Source of the DNA: Phytomonospora endophytica
GTDB lineage: Bacteria; Actinomycetota; Actinomycetes; Mycobacteriales; Micromonosporaceae
Reading direction: 5' to 3'
Length of the DNA: 64,000 bases
Assembly (NCBI RefSeq): GCF_014202425.1
Contig: NZ_JACHGT010000002.1
Location: forward strand, 1-64,000
Every line of letters begins with the position of its first letter. Positions within the stretch are counted from its first letter, which is position 1. Under the pieces are notes generated by a model. It searched no databases, had not been told where the DNA came from, and saw only the letters and a list, made by a program, of their open reading frames with translations. Below, piece by piece: positions 44,259-52,624 of the stretch. The translations under genes and the position numbers were made by a program.

Positions 44259-44897
44259 ATGTCCGGTGGGAGAGGGGTTCTGCTCTGGCTGGCCCGCGAG
44301 CGCCCGCCGAGTGCGAGCCCGGCGATGCGCGGCCTGTCGAAGACGATCGCGTGGCTGGTGCCGGTGTGCGTCCTCGCGCTGGTGGTGGCGCGGCGGCTGG
44401 TCGCACCCGATGAACCGGAAGAGCCCTACCGGCAGGCCTATCCCGACCTGTGCGCGCTGGCCCCGGCGTCCCTTGTCGCCGAGGCGGTGGAGGGCGGGGC
44501 GCGGTCGCTGCGGATCCTCGACCGGGACACGTCGGAGTGCGCGTGGTCGGCTCCGCGCGAGGACGGCGAGGTCCGGCTTTCGTTGTACGCGAGCCGTCCC
44601 GACCCGGTCTACGACGACGGGTCGATGCTCGACGAGGCCGTGGAGCTGTACGCCCACAAGGTCGACTCGGCCGCGACGACCACCGAGGCCGACGCCGAGC
44701 CGGTACCGGGGCTCGGTGACGAGGCGGTCTGGTTCTCCTCCTCCGGCGCGGATCCGGCCGTGGGCGTGCTGGTGGTGCGCTGGGGAGTGCGGGTGCTGTC
44801 GGTGGAACTGTCCACAACGGATGATCCGGTGGCGTCGGTGCGTGCGAAGGTCGACGCGATCGCCGCGGCCGTACTGCCCGGCCTGCCCGCGGAGTGA
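44259..44897 (+). CDS. Membrane-anchored DUF3558-like protein (second of two)
   Basis: 212 residues. A TM helix near residues 29-46 (TIAWLVPVCVLALVVARR) is followed by an extracytoplasmic domain with DLCALAPASLV and SECAWSA, the same paired-Cys layout as the previous protein. The ATG follows the previous TAG with no gap, and GGGAGG lies inside the upstream gene, so translation is coupled. It is followed by a mycosin 40 bases later. The pair may be ESX-complex accessory proteins on the outer face of the membrane. Confidence 0.72.
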   Translation: MSGGRGVLLWLARERPPSASPAMRGLSKTIAWLVPVCVLALVVARRLVAPDEPEEPYRQAYPDLCALAPASLVAEAVEGGARSLRILDRDTSECAWSAPREDGEVRLSLYASRPDPVYDDGSMLDEAVELYAHKVDSAATTTEADAEPVPGLGDEAVWFSSSGADPAVGVLVVRWGVRVLSVELSTTDDPVASVRAKVDAIAAAVLPGLPAE

Positions 44898-44937
44898 GGG
44901 ACAGCGGCGGAGGCTCCCCTGACTTTAAGGTGACCCC

Positions 44938-46122
44938 ATGTCGCCTCAACTCCGCAGACTCGGGAGTCTGACCGCAGCGCTTCTCGTGGCCTCCGCGAGC
45001 CTCGTGACCGGGGTCTCGACCCCGTCGTGGGCGGCGGACTGCAAGCCGGCGTCGCGGTCCGACGAGCTGAAGGGCAGGCCCTGGCCGCTGGTGCGGCTGG
45101 CGCCCGAACGCGTGTATCCACTGACGACGGGCAGGGGCGTCGTCGTCGGGCTCGTCGACTCCGGAGTCGGATACCACCCGGTCATCAACGACCATGTGCG
45201 CGACGGGAAGAGCTTCGTCACCGAGCCGGCCGAAGCGGTCGCGGGGCCGCGTTGCGACCTCGCCACGCACGGCACGCTGATCGCCGGGATCATCGCGGGG
45301 ATACGGGATCCCAAGAGCCTGTTCCACGGCATCGCACCCGACGCCGAGATCGTCCCGATCCGGGTCCTGGCCGACAAACCCAGCGACGGCCGCGCGCAGG
45401 ACACCGGGCCGATCGTCGAGGGCATCGAGTACGCCGTCGAGCGCGGTGTCGACGTCATCAACCTCTCGCTGACGGCCGCGCCGAGCGGCGCCCTGAAACG
45501 CGCGATCGAGAAGGCCGCCGACGCCGACATCGTGATCGTCGTGGCGGCCGGGAACAACGGCGACAAGGGGCAAACGGAGTACCCCGCCGGGTACAACAGC
45601 GACTTCCCCGAGGTCATCGGGGTCGCCGGCGTCGACCAGAACGGCGCGTGGTCCTCGTCGTCGAGCACCGGCTCGATGGTCGACATCGCCGCCCCGGGCG
45701 TGCTGATCGAGGGACCGACGGCGGCCGGGAACGGTTACGGCGTCCGCGAATCCGGTGGCACGAGCTTCTCCGCCGGGTACGTCTCCGGCACGGCGGCGCT
45801 GCTGCGCCAGTACTACCCGACGATGTCGGCCGCCGAGGTCGTCGCACGGATGAAGGCCACCGCCGTGCACCCGCCCGGCGGTCACGACCAGCGCGTCGGC
45901 TTCGGTGAGATCGACCCGTACCGGGCCGTCACCGCACCTCTGACCCCCGCCGAGGCGGTCAGTTCGGTGCCGGTCGCCGCGCCCGTGCTCGGCGTCGACG
46001 AGATGGCCGGAACCCGCGGAACGGCCCTGCTCGTCGGTGTCCTCGGCGTCGGCGCCATCGTGATCCTCGCCGCCGCGCGCTTCGCCCTGCCCCGCGGCCG
46101 CCGCCGGGGCTGGAAGGGCTGA
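44938..46122 (+). CDS. mycP: Mycosin, Cys-containing class (cassette end, B/C boundary)
   Basis: 394 residues. A signal peptide ends near SWAADC. Catalytic Asp74 (LVDSG), His111 (HGTL), Asn206 and Ser276 (GGTSFSA) are all present. Cys35 and Cys106 match the cysteine pair of the locus A tandem mycosins. The TM helix (TALLVGVLGVGAIVILAAARFAL) ends in GRRRGWKG, also like 19206. AAGGTG precedes the ATG. Locus C has no mycosin of its own, so this gene may serve locus C, the cassette before it, or both. Confidence 0.94.
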   Translation: MSPQLRRLGSLTAALLVASASLVTGVSTPSWAADCKPASRSDELKGRPWPLVRLAPERVYPLTTGRGVVVGLVDSGVGYHPVINDHVRDGKSFVTEPAEAVAGPRCDLATHGTLIAGIIAGIRDPKSLFHGIAPDAEIVPIRVLADKPSDGRAQDTGPIVEGIEYAVERGVDVINLSLTAAPSGALKRAIEKAADADIVIVVAAGNNGDKGQTEYPAGYNSDFPEVIGVAGVDQNGAWSSSSSTGSMVDIAAPGVLIEGPTAAGNGYGVRESGGTSFSAGYVSGTAALLRQYYPTMSAAEVVARMKATAVHPPGGHDQRVGFGEIDPYRAVTAPLTPAEAVSSVPVAAPVLGVDEMAGTRGTALLVGVLGVGAIVILAAARFALPRGRRRGWKG

Positions 46123-46135
46123 GCGGCGACACATC

Positions 46136-46167
46136 GCGGCCCCCGCCTCTTCCGAGGCGGGGGCCGC
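46136..46167. terminator. Bidirectional hairpin between mycosin and locus C esx genes
   Basis: GCGGCCCCCGCCTC (46136-46149) pairs perfectly with GAGGCGGGGGCCGC (46154-46167) around TTCC. It sits exactly between two convergent stops. There is no T-run. Confidence 0.75.
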
Positions 46168-46183
46168 GATCGTCGCGTCTCTG

Positions 46184-46474
46184 TCAGACCTGGAAGCGTC
46201 CGGCGTTGTGTGCCTCGGTGGCCACGTACTCCTCTTTGGCCTGCTGGACGGTCGTGCCGACCTTCTCCAGCACGGCGTTGAGGCCCTCGGCCGCCTTGTC
46301 CCACTCCTGCTTGGTCTGGTTGTAGGCCTCCATGTCGGCGCCCTCCCAGTCCGAGGTCAGGCGGGTCAGCTTGCTCGCGAGACCCGACAGGATCGACTCC
46401 AGCTGGGCCGACGCCCCCTTGATCTCGCTCGCGGCGACTTCCAGGGCTCCCGGGTCAACCTTCATTTCGGTCAT
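46184..46474 (-). CDS. WXG100 Esx protein with YxxxE signal (locus C)
   Basis: 96 residues with W43-E44-G45 and Y83-x-x-x-E87 (EEYVATEAHN). It is close to the locus B protein at 27199 in length, motif placement and the EGAD-x-EAY stretch after the turn. GAGGAG precedes the ATG. It is the signal-bearing half of the locus C Esx pair, 16 bases after its partner. Confidence 0.96.
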   Translation of the reverse strand: MTEMKVDPGALEVAASEIKGASAQLESILSGLASKLTRLTSDWEGADMEAYNQTKQEWDKAAEGLNAVLEKVGTTVQQAKEEYVATEAHNAGRFQV

Positions 46475-46490
46475 GGCTGCTCCTCAATCC

Positions 46491-46820
46491 TCACTTCAGG
46501 CCGGTAAAACCGGGTCCGGCCATGTCGGCCATGACGTGCTGAACGGCGGTGCTCTGGTCCTGGTCGGTGTTCTCGTGGAGGTCGGCGCTCGTGCCGACGA
46601 GCTCGCCCATCTTGTCCAGGGCGGTGTTGAGCTCGTTGGCGTGCCGGTCGTACTCCTCCATCAGGGTTCCGAAGGCCCCCGCGGCCGCACCGCGCCACGA
46701 CATGTCGACCACGTCCTGGCACTCCTTGCGGACCTTCGTGATCTGCGCGTGCGCGTCGGAGACCGCGGCCCCGATATCGGATGCCGCTTGCCTGAACGCC
46801 TCGGAATCATTGCGAATCAC
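46491..46820 (-). CDS. WXG100 Esx protein (locus C)
   Basis: 109 residues with W42-R43-G44 and a helical hairpin. The C-terminal tail (DMAGPGFTGLK) is slightly longer than in other Esx partners. It starts at GTG with a purine-rich AGGAAAG upstream. A single cysteine (Cys34) precedes the turn. It lies 165 bases beyond the eccC stop, the same arrangement as in locus B. Confidence 0.93.
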   Translation of the reverse strand: MIRNDSEAFRQAASDIGAAVSDAHAQITKVRKECQDVVDMSWRGAAAGAFGTLMEEYDRHANELNTALDKMGELVGTSADLHENTDQDQSTAVQHVMADMAGPGFTGLK

Positions 46821-46985
46821 GGGTATTCACCAGCTTTCCTACTCGTCCCCGTCGACATGCCACATAGGACCGTCCACTGTCGTCGGTCGACGCGGGGGAC
46901 TGGAACGGATTTGACGATAGCGGAGTCGACGCGTTCTCGCTGTCCCGTCGAAACCGCAGGTGAGGACCCCTGAGAGGGCCCGATA

Positions 46986-49900
46986 TCACGACTCATGGCG
47001 CGGTGGGGTCCAGGCGATCTGCACCAGCCCGGTGCCCCTCCGCGAGACCAGGACACCGCGTCCCGGCGGCTGCTGGGCCGGCCGGACGTTGCCCAGCAGC
47101 GCGCCCTCGTCGCGGCTGCCGGACATGATGAGCCCCGGCGTCTGGATCTCGCGCAGACGCTGGATCACCGGGTCGTAGAGCGCCCGCCCGGCCCCGCCGG
47201 AACGGCGCGCGAGAACCAGGTGCAGACCGACGTCCCGCGCCTGCGGGAGCAGTTCGAGAAGCCGGTGCACGGGATTCGGCGAACCGCCCGCGACCAGGTC
47301 GTAGTCGTCGACGAGGACGAACATCTCCGGGCCCGTCCACCAGCTGCGGGCGCGCAGCTGCTCGGGTGTCACGTCGGGCCCGGGAAGCCGCTGCTTGAAA
47401 GCCCCGTAGACCCCGCCGAGCAGCTCGTCGGCGGTGCTCGCCGAGGCGACGTAACCGGTGAGGCGGTCCTCGTCGATCTCGCCGAGCAGCGAACGCCGGT
47501 AGTCGACGACGAGCAGCCGGACGTCGCGCGGCCCGTAGCGGGTGACGAGCTGCTTGGCGATGGTCCGCAGCAGGTTCGTCTTGCCCGACTCGCCGTCGCC
47601 GAAGGCGAGGAAGTGCGGTTCGTTGGCGAAGTCGAGGGTGACCGGCGCGAGATGGCTCTCGTTGATGGCGAAGGGGATCATCGCCGTGCTCGGATCGGGT
47701 GCGATGTCGGCGACCGAGAACCGCGCCGGGAGCAGCCGCACCGCCGGGGCCGGGGCTCCCGTCCAGGCCTTGGTGACACGCGTGACGAGGTCCTGCACAC
47801 CGTCGGCGAGGTCCTCATTGGACGAACGGCTGTCGACCCGGGGCAGGGCGGTCAGCATCTGCATCTTGTCGGGCGTCAGGCCGCGACCGGAGGCGCGCTC
47901 GGGGACGTTCCAGGCCGAACGGCGGTCGATCTCCGACTCCGAGGGATCGCCGAGCCGCAGTTCGAGCTTGGTGCCGAGCAGGTCGCGCAGGGCCGGGCGC
48001 ATGTCGGTCCAGCGGTTGGTGGCCAGCACCAGGTGGACGCCGTAACCGAGACCGCGCTGGGCGATCGCGGTGACGTCGTCGATGAGCTCCTCGAAGTCGG
48101 AGCGGACCGTCGTCCACCCGTCGATGATCAGGAACGCGTCGCCGAACGGGTCCTCGGTGAACTCACCGGCTGCCTTACGACGGCGGTAGGCGGCCATCGA
48201 GTCGATGCCGTGTTCGGCGAAGAGCCCCTCGCGCTCGTCGAGGAGCGAGGACATCTCGGCGACCGTCCGGCGCATCTTGTTCACGTCGCGGCGGCCCGCG
48301 ACACCACCGACGTGCGGGAGCGCTTCGAGTCCGCGCATGGTGCCGCCGCCCAGGTCGATGCAGTAGAACTGGACCTGTTGCGGCGTATGGGTCAGCGCCA
48401 GCGAGCAGACCATCGTCCGCAGCAGCGTGCTCTTGCCCGACTGGGTGCCGCCGACGACGGCGAGGTTGCCGCCCGCACCGGCCAGCTCGATCATGAGCAG
48501 GTCCCGGCGCTGCTCGAAGGGCCGGTCGACGATGCCCAGCGGCACCGCGAGGGCGCCCTGCCCGGCCCAGCCCGCCGGGGACAGGCCGCGGGCGGGATCG
48601 ACGCGCAGGTCCGGGTAGAGGTCGGACAGGGCCGGCGACTCCGACAGCGGTGGCAGCCACACCTGGTGCGCCGGCGGGCCCTGCCCGGCGATGCGGTTGG
48701 TGATGACGGCGAGCATCGAGTTCTTGACGATGTCGTCGGGGTTGTCCGGCTCGTCGTCGTCGACGGCCTCGATCAGTTCGGGCGCCTCGGGAAGCGGCAT
48801 GTGGCCGGGCCTGAACGGCACCATGCGCTCGCCTCCGGCGCCGGTGCCGCCGGAGCCGGTCCGCACGCCCCGGTAGAGGCCGGAGACGTAGGCGCTGCGG
48901 AACCGCAGCATGGTCTGGGTGTCGATCTTCAGGTAGCCGTGGCCGGGGGCCTGCGGGAGTTCGTAGGCGTCGGCGACGCCGAGGACGACCCGCGATTCCA
49001 TGGCGGAGAATGTTCGCAGGCCGATGCGGTACGACAGGTGGGAGTCGAGGCCGCGCAGGCGCCCTTCCTCCAGTCGCTGGGAGGCGAGGAGGAGGTGGAC
49101 GCCCAGGGAGCGCCCGAGGCGGCCGATCATCACGAACAACTCGATGAACTCGGGTTTCGCCGACAGCAGTTCGGAGAACTCGTCGCAGACGATCAGCAGG
49201 CTCGGCAGGGGCGCGAGGTCGGCGCCGGCACGGCGGGCCTTCTCGTAGTCGCGTTGCGAGACATAGTTCCCGGCGGCGCGCAGAAGCTCCTGGCGGCGGG
49301 TCATCTCGCCGCTGATGGCGTCGGCCATACGGTCGACCAGCGGAAGCTCGTCCTCCAGGTTCGTGATCACCGCGCTGGTGTGGGGCAGGCGATCCAGGGT
49401 CGCGAAGGTCGCGCCGCCCTTGAAGTCGACGAGGACGAAGTTCAGTTCCTCCGAGGAGTGCGTGATCGCCAGGGCCGAGACGATCGTCCGCAGCAGCTCC
49501 GACTTGCCCGAACCGGTCGCGCCGATGATCAGGCCGTGCGGGCCCATCCCGCCCTGTGCCGCCTCCTTCAGGTCCAGGAAGATCTTGGCGCCCTGCGGAT
49601 CGAGGCCCAGCGGGATGCTCAGCCGGTCGGCGGTGGGCCGGTTCGGGCGCCAGATGACGCGCGGGTCGAGCACGCCGACGTCGCCGACCCCGAGCAGCTC
49701 GGGCAGTTCCGCCGAGACCGCGAGGGGTTCGCTGGCGCTGGTCACCGCCGAGGGCCGGAAACGCGAGAGGCGACGGGCGATCGCCGCGGCCTGCACCTCG
49801 CTGAAGGTGTCGGGACGGCCGAGGGGGGTGCGCCGTCCCCGGAGGAACATGTCCAACGTGGACTCGGTGACGTCCAGGCGCAGCAGCCAGTTCCCGGCGT

Positions 49901-50954
49901 GCCGCGGCACCATCCCGGACAGGTCGAAGACGGTGACGCCCGCCAGACCGGGACCGGCCAGGTCACAGTCGGCGTCGACGTCGCCGCCGTCGAGGAGCAC
50001 GATCACGTGCGGCGTCTCGGCGAAACTGCCCTGGTCCACCCCGCCGCGCGCCCGGTCGGACAGCTCGTCGGCGAGCAGCGCCTCCAGCTCGCTCATCGTG
50101 TCGACGATGAGGCGCCGGGGCCCGGCGGCGTCGGGCAGACCGTCGAGCTGGGCGTGCGGGAGCCATTTCAGCCAGTCCCAGCGCGCCATCCGCTCCGGCG
50201 CGGCGACCACGGCGATGCGCAGGTCCTCCGGCGAGTGGAAGGTCGCGGCCTGGCAGATCATCGCGCGCATCAGGTCGTCGGCGTGCTCCTGCTCCCCGCG
50301 GAGCGCGATGCGCCGGAAGGCCCGCAACTGCAGGGCCATCGGCATGTTCGGCAGGGTCGAATGGGCGCGCACGAAACGCCGGAGGGCCAGGGCGCTCATG
50401 GGTTCGAGGTCCTCGACGGGTTTGGTCTCGGGCGTGCTGATCCCGACGGCCATGCGCTGGGTCCCCATGGCCAGGCGCAATTCGACGAAGTCGGCGTCGG
50501 TGTGCCGGCGCTCCCACAGGCGCGAGGAGTTCACCATCGTCCACAGCGCCGCCGGTGCCGGGTGCCGCCACTGGATCGACTTGCGCTGCTGCGCCGCCGC
50601 CCGCCGGATCCGCCGCCTCGCCTGTGCCAGGTAACGCATGTAGTCGCGGCGCTGGGCGGTCTGCTCGGCCTTCTTCTCGCCCGATCCGCCGCCCATGAAG
50701 GAACCCATGAACATGCCGACCATCGACAGGCCGAACAGACCACCGACGACGAGCGTGAGCACACCGCGGTTGCGGCCGCTGTAGAGGACCATCATCGCCG
50801 CGACACCGGCGATCATCGGCAGCATCATCAGGATCTGGGCGACACTGCGGGGTACCGGGACCGGCAGGTCAGGCGGTGGCTCCAAGGCCAGTTCGCCGTC
50901 GGGCATGGGCGGCCCCTGGGGGCGGGGCGGCCGGGTGAACACGACTGTACTCAT
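46986..50954 (-). CDS. eccC: ESX ATPase EccC (locus C)
   Basis: 1322 residues. TM helices near 40-58 and 66-84, then three FtsK-like domains with Walker A lysines at about 484 (GATGSGKSE), 841 (GGTQSGKST) and 1125 (GDGESGKTN). An acidic loop (EAVDDDEPDNPDDI) follows domain 1 where locus B has a lysine-rich loop, a reciprocal charge difference that may matter for partner choice. The N-terminus STVVFTRPPRPQGP and the [17 protein letters not shown] segment place it with locus B. It is divergent from eccD. Confidence 0.97.
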   Translation of the reverse strand: MSTVVFTRPPRPQGPPMPDGELALEPPPDLPVPVPRSVAQILMMLPMIAGVAAMMVLYSGRNRGVLTLVVGGLFGLSMVGMFMGSFMGGGSGEKKAEQTAQRRDYMRYLAQARRRIRRAAAQQRKSIQWRHPAPAALWTMVNSSRLWERRHTDADFVELRLAMGTQRMAVGISTPETKPVEDLEPMSALALRRFVRAHSTLPNMPMALQLRAFRRIALRGEQEHADDLMRAMICQAATFHSPEDLRIAVVAAPERMARWDWLKWLPHAQLDGLPDAAGPRRLIVDTMSELEALLADELSDRARGGVDQGSFAETPHVIVLLDGGDVDADCDLAGPGLAGVTVFDLSGMVPRHAGNWLLRLDVTESTLDMFLRGRRTPLGRPDTFSEVQAAAIARRLSRFRPSAVTSASEPLAVSAELPELLGVGDVGVLDPRVIWRPNRPTADRLSIPLGLDPQGAKIFLDLKEAAQGGMGPHGLIIGATGSGKSELLRTIVSALAITHSSEELNFVLVDFKGGATFATLDRLPHTSAVITNLEDELPLVDRMADAISGEMTRRQELLRAAGNYVSQRDYEKARRAGADLAPLPSLLIVCDEFSELLSAKPEFIELFVMIGRLGRSLGVHLLLASQRLEEGRLRGLDSHLSYRIGLRTFSAMESRVVLGVADAYELPQAPGHGYLKIDTQTMLRFRSAYVSGLYRGVRTGSGGTGAGGERMVPFRPGHMPLPEAPELIEAVDDDEPDNPDDIVKNSMLAVITNRIAGQGPPAHQVWLPPLSESPALSDLYPDLRVDPARGLSPAGWAGQGALAVPLGIVDRPFEQRRDLLMIELAGAGGNLAVVGGTQSGKSTLLRTMVCSLALTHTPQQVQFYCIDLGGGTMRGLEALPHVGGVAGRRDVNKMRRTVAEMSSLLDEREGLFAEHGIDSMAAYRRRKAAGEFTEDPFGDAFLIIDGWTTVRSDFEELIDDVTAIAQRGLGYGVHLVLATNRWTDMRPALRDLLGTKLELRLGDPSESEIDRRSAWNVPERASGRGLTPDKMQMLTALPRVDSRSSNEDLADGVQDLVTRVTKAWTGAPAPAVRLLPARFSVADIAPDPSTAMIPFAINESHLAPVTLDFANEPHFLAFGDGESGKTNLLRTIAKQLVTRYGPRDVRLLVVDYRRSLLGEIDEDRLTGYVASASTADELLGGVYGAFKQRLPGPDVTPEQLRARSWWTGPEMFVLVDDYDLVAGGSPNPVHRLLELLPQARDVGLHLVLARRSGGAGRALYDPVIQRLREIQTPGLIMSGSRDEGALLGNVRPAQQPPGRGVLVSRRGTGLVQIAWTPPRHES

Positions 50955-51026
50955 TGGACCCTGCTCGTGGGAGACGACGGGAAACGGGGTGCTTCAAGAG
51001 AAGAAAAGGGGGGTGGGGGTGCCTGC

Positions 51027-51035
51027 ATCGTATGG
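51027..51035 (-). promoter_or_regulatory. CATCGTATG element in the divergent eccC/eccD region (locus C)
   Basis: Identical to 14692-14700 in locus A. On the minus strand it offers TACGAT as a -10, 73 bases before eccC. The flanking sequence is otherwise unrelated between A and C, so conservation of the nonamer may be functional. No matching -35. Confidence 0.3.
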
Positions 51036-51154
51036 CTTCGAACGATTTCCGTGGGGGCACCGAGAAGCGGGCCCGCCCGTTTCGAGGGTCAGCGGGAAAG
51101 GGGGTCGGCTCGGTACGCTCCTCCCGCGCGAACCCCCTGCTAGGAGAAGCCACC

Positions 51155-52564
51155 ATGACGGTCACCAGCGAGCTGTGCCGGGTCACCATCGTCGCCCCGC
51201 ACACCCGGATGGACATCGCCCTGCCCAGCCACGTGCCGCTGGCGGAGTTGCAGCAGGACCTGCTGCACTACGCCTCCGGCGGTCCCGACGCCATGGACCT
51301 GGCCGACGCCGGTGCGGCCAAAGGCGGGTGGGTCCTGGCCAGACTGGGCAAGTCGCCGCTCAACCCGGACCTGTCCCCCCGCCAACTGGGCATTGTGGAC
51401 GGTGAGGAGCTGTTCCTCACGCCCTACAGCCAGACCGGGCCGGAGATGGTCTTCGACGACGTGATCGACGCCGTCGCCACCGCCGCCGGCGAACGCGCCG
51501 GCCGCTGGAGCCCCGCGACCTCACGGGTCTTCGGGATCGGGCTCGGCACGGTCGCGCTGCTCGGCGGGGCCGCCGCCGCGCTCACCACCGGCGGAACGGT
51601 CGCGCTGTGGACCTCGCTGGCGGTCGGCGTCGCGCTGCTACTGGCGGCCGTGGTCATGGCACGGGCCCTGGGCAGCACGAAGGCCGCGACGGTGTTCGGG
51701 CTGGTCGCGCTCGCCTACGGCTTCAGCGGCGGCGCGCTGCTGCTCGCCGACGGCCTGTCGATGACGACGTTGCGCGCGCCTCACCTGCTCACGGCGGGGA
51801 CGGTGTTCACGGTCTTCGCCGTCGTCGCCGGGATCGCCGTGCCGCGCTCGACGCCGATCTTCCATCCGGCGGCGATCTGCGGTGTCGCGCTGACCGTCGG
51901 CGCGGCCCTCTGCGCCTTTCTCCCGTCCACCGTGGTCACTCCGGGCAGGGCGGCCGCCGCGGTCGCGGTCATCGCGCTGGCGTTCATGCCCGCGATGCCG
52001 ATGCTGGCCTACCGAATGGCGCGCCTGCCGATGCCAACGGTGCCGACCTCACCGCAGCAGTTGCGCACCGACAGCGAGACCGTCGACGGCGAGCAGGCCC
52101 TCCAGCGCAGTGAACGCGCCGACGAGCACCTGACCGGACTGCTGGCCGCGGTCGCCGTGATCACCGCCGTCGCCGGGGTCCTCATGCCGCTCGACCGTAC
52201 GGTCGCCGGTTCGCTGCTGACGGGCTGGCTGACCCTCGTCGTGATGGCGCGGGCGAGGGTATTCCTCACGATTCGGCAACGATTGCCGCTGCTGCTGTCC
52301 GGCGCCGTCGGCTTCGGATCCCTCGCCGTGACGACGATGGTGACGGGGTGGACGCCGTCGCAACGCCTGCTGATCGTGCTGGGCGGGCTGTTCGCGCTGG
52401 CGCTGATCGCTCTGGCGTACGCGCTGAGCATCGCGGGGAAGCGGATCTCGCCGAGTTGGGGACGGCTGCTCGACATCGCCGAGATCGTGCTGATCGTCGG
52501 CGTGATCCCGATGGCCCTGTGGGTCTGGGACGTCTACTGGCTGCTGCGGACCCTCCCGGGCTGA
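51155..52564 (+). CDS. eccD: ESX integral membrane pore protein EccD (locus C)
   Basis: 469 residues. A ubiquitin-like N-terminus (CRVTIVAPHTRMDIALPSHVPL ... GEELFLTP) precedes a multi-pass region ending WGRLLDIAEIVLIVGVIPMALWV, the same end signature as the locus B EccD ([22 protein letters not shown]). AGGAG lies nine bases before the ATG. It is alone on the plus strand, followed by a 25 bp perfect hairpin. Confidence 0.96.
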   Translation: MTVTSELCRVTIVAPHTRMDIALPSHVPLAELQQDLLHYASGGPDAMDLADAGAAKGGWVLARLGKSPLNPDLSPRQLGIVDGEELFLTPYSQTGPEMVFDDVIDAVATAAGERAGRWSPATSRVFGIGLGTVALLGGAAAALTTGGTVALWTSLAVGVALLLAAVVMARALGSTKAATVFGLVALAYGFSGGALLLADGLSMTTLRAPHLLTAGTVFTVFAVVAGIAVPRSTPIFHPAAICGVALTVGAALCAFLPSTVVTPGRAAAAVAVIALAFMPAMPMLAYRMARLPMPTVPTSPQQLRTDSETVDGEQALQRSERADEHLTGLLAAVAVITAVAGVLMPLDRTVAGSLLTGWLTLVVMARARVFLTIRQRLPLLLSGAVGFGSLAVTTMVTGWTPSQRLLIVLGGLFALALIALAYALSIAGKRISPSWGRLLDIAEIVLIVGVIPMALWVWDVYWLLRTLPG

Positions 52565-52567
52565 CCG

Positions 52568-52622
52568 ACGGCAAGCGAAACGGGCCGCCTCCTTGCCGGA
52601 GGCGGCCCGTTTCGCTTGCCGT
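52568..52622. terminator. 25 bp perfect hairpin between eccD and the substrate gene
   Basis: The arms at 52568-52592 and 52598-52622 are exact reverse complements with a 5-base TTGCC loop. The stem includes GCAAGCGAAACGGGCCGCC. It fills the whole gap between convergent stops at 52564 and 52625. There is no T-run. Confidence 0.85.
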
Positions 52623-52624
52623 GA

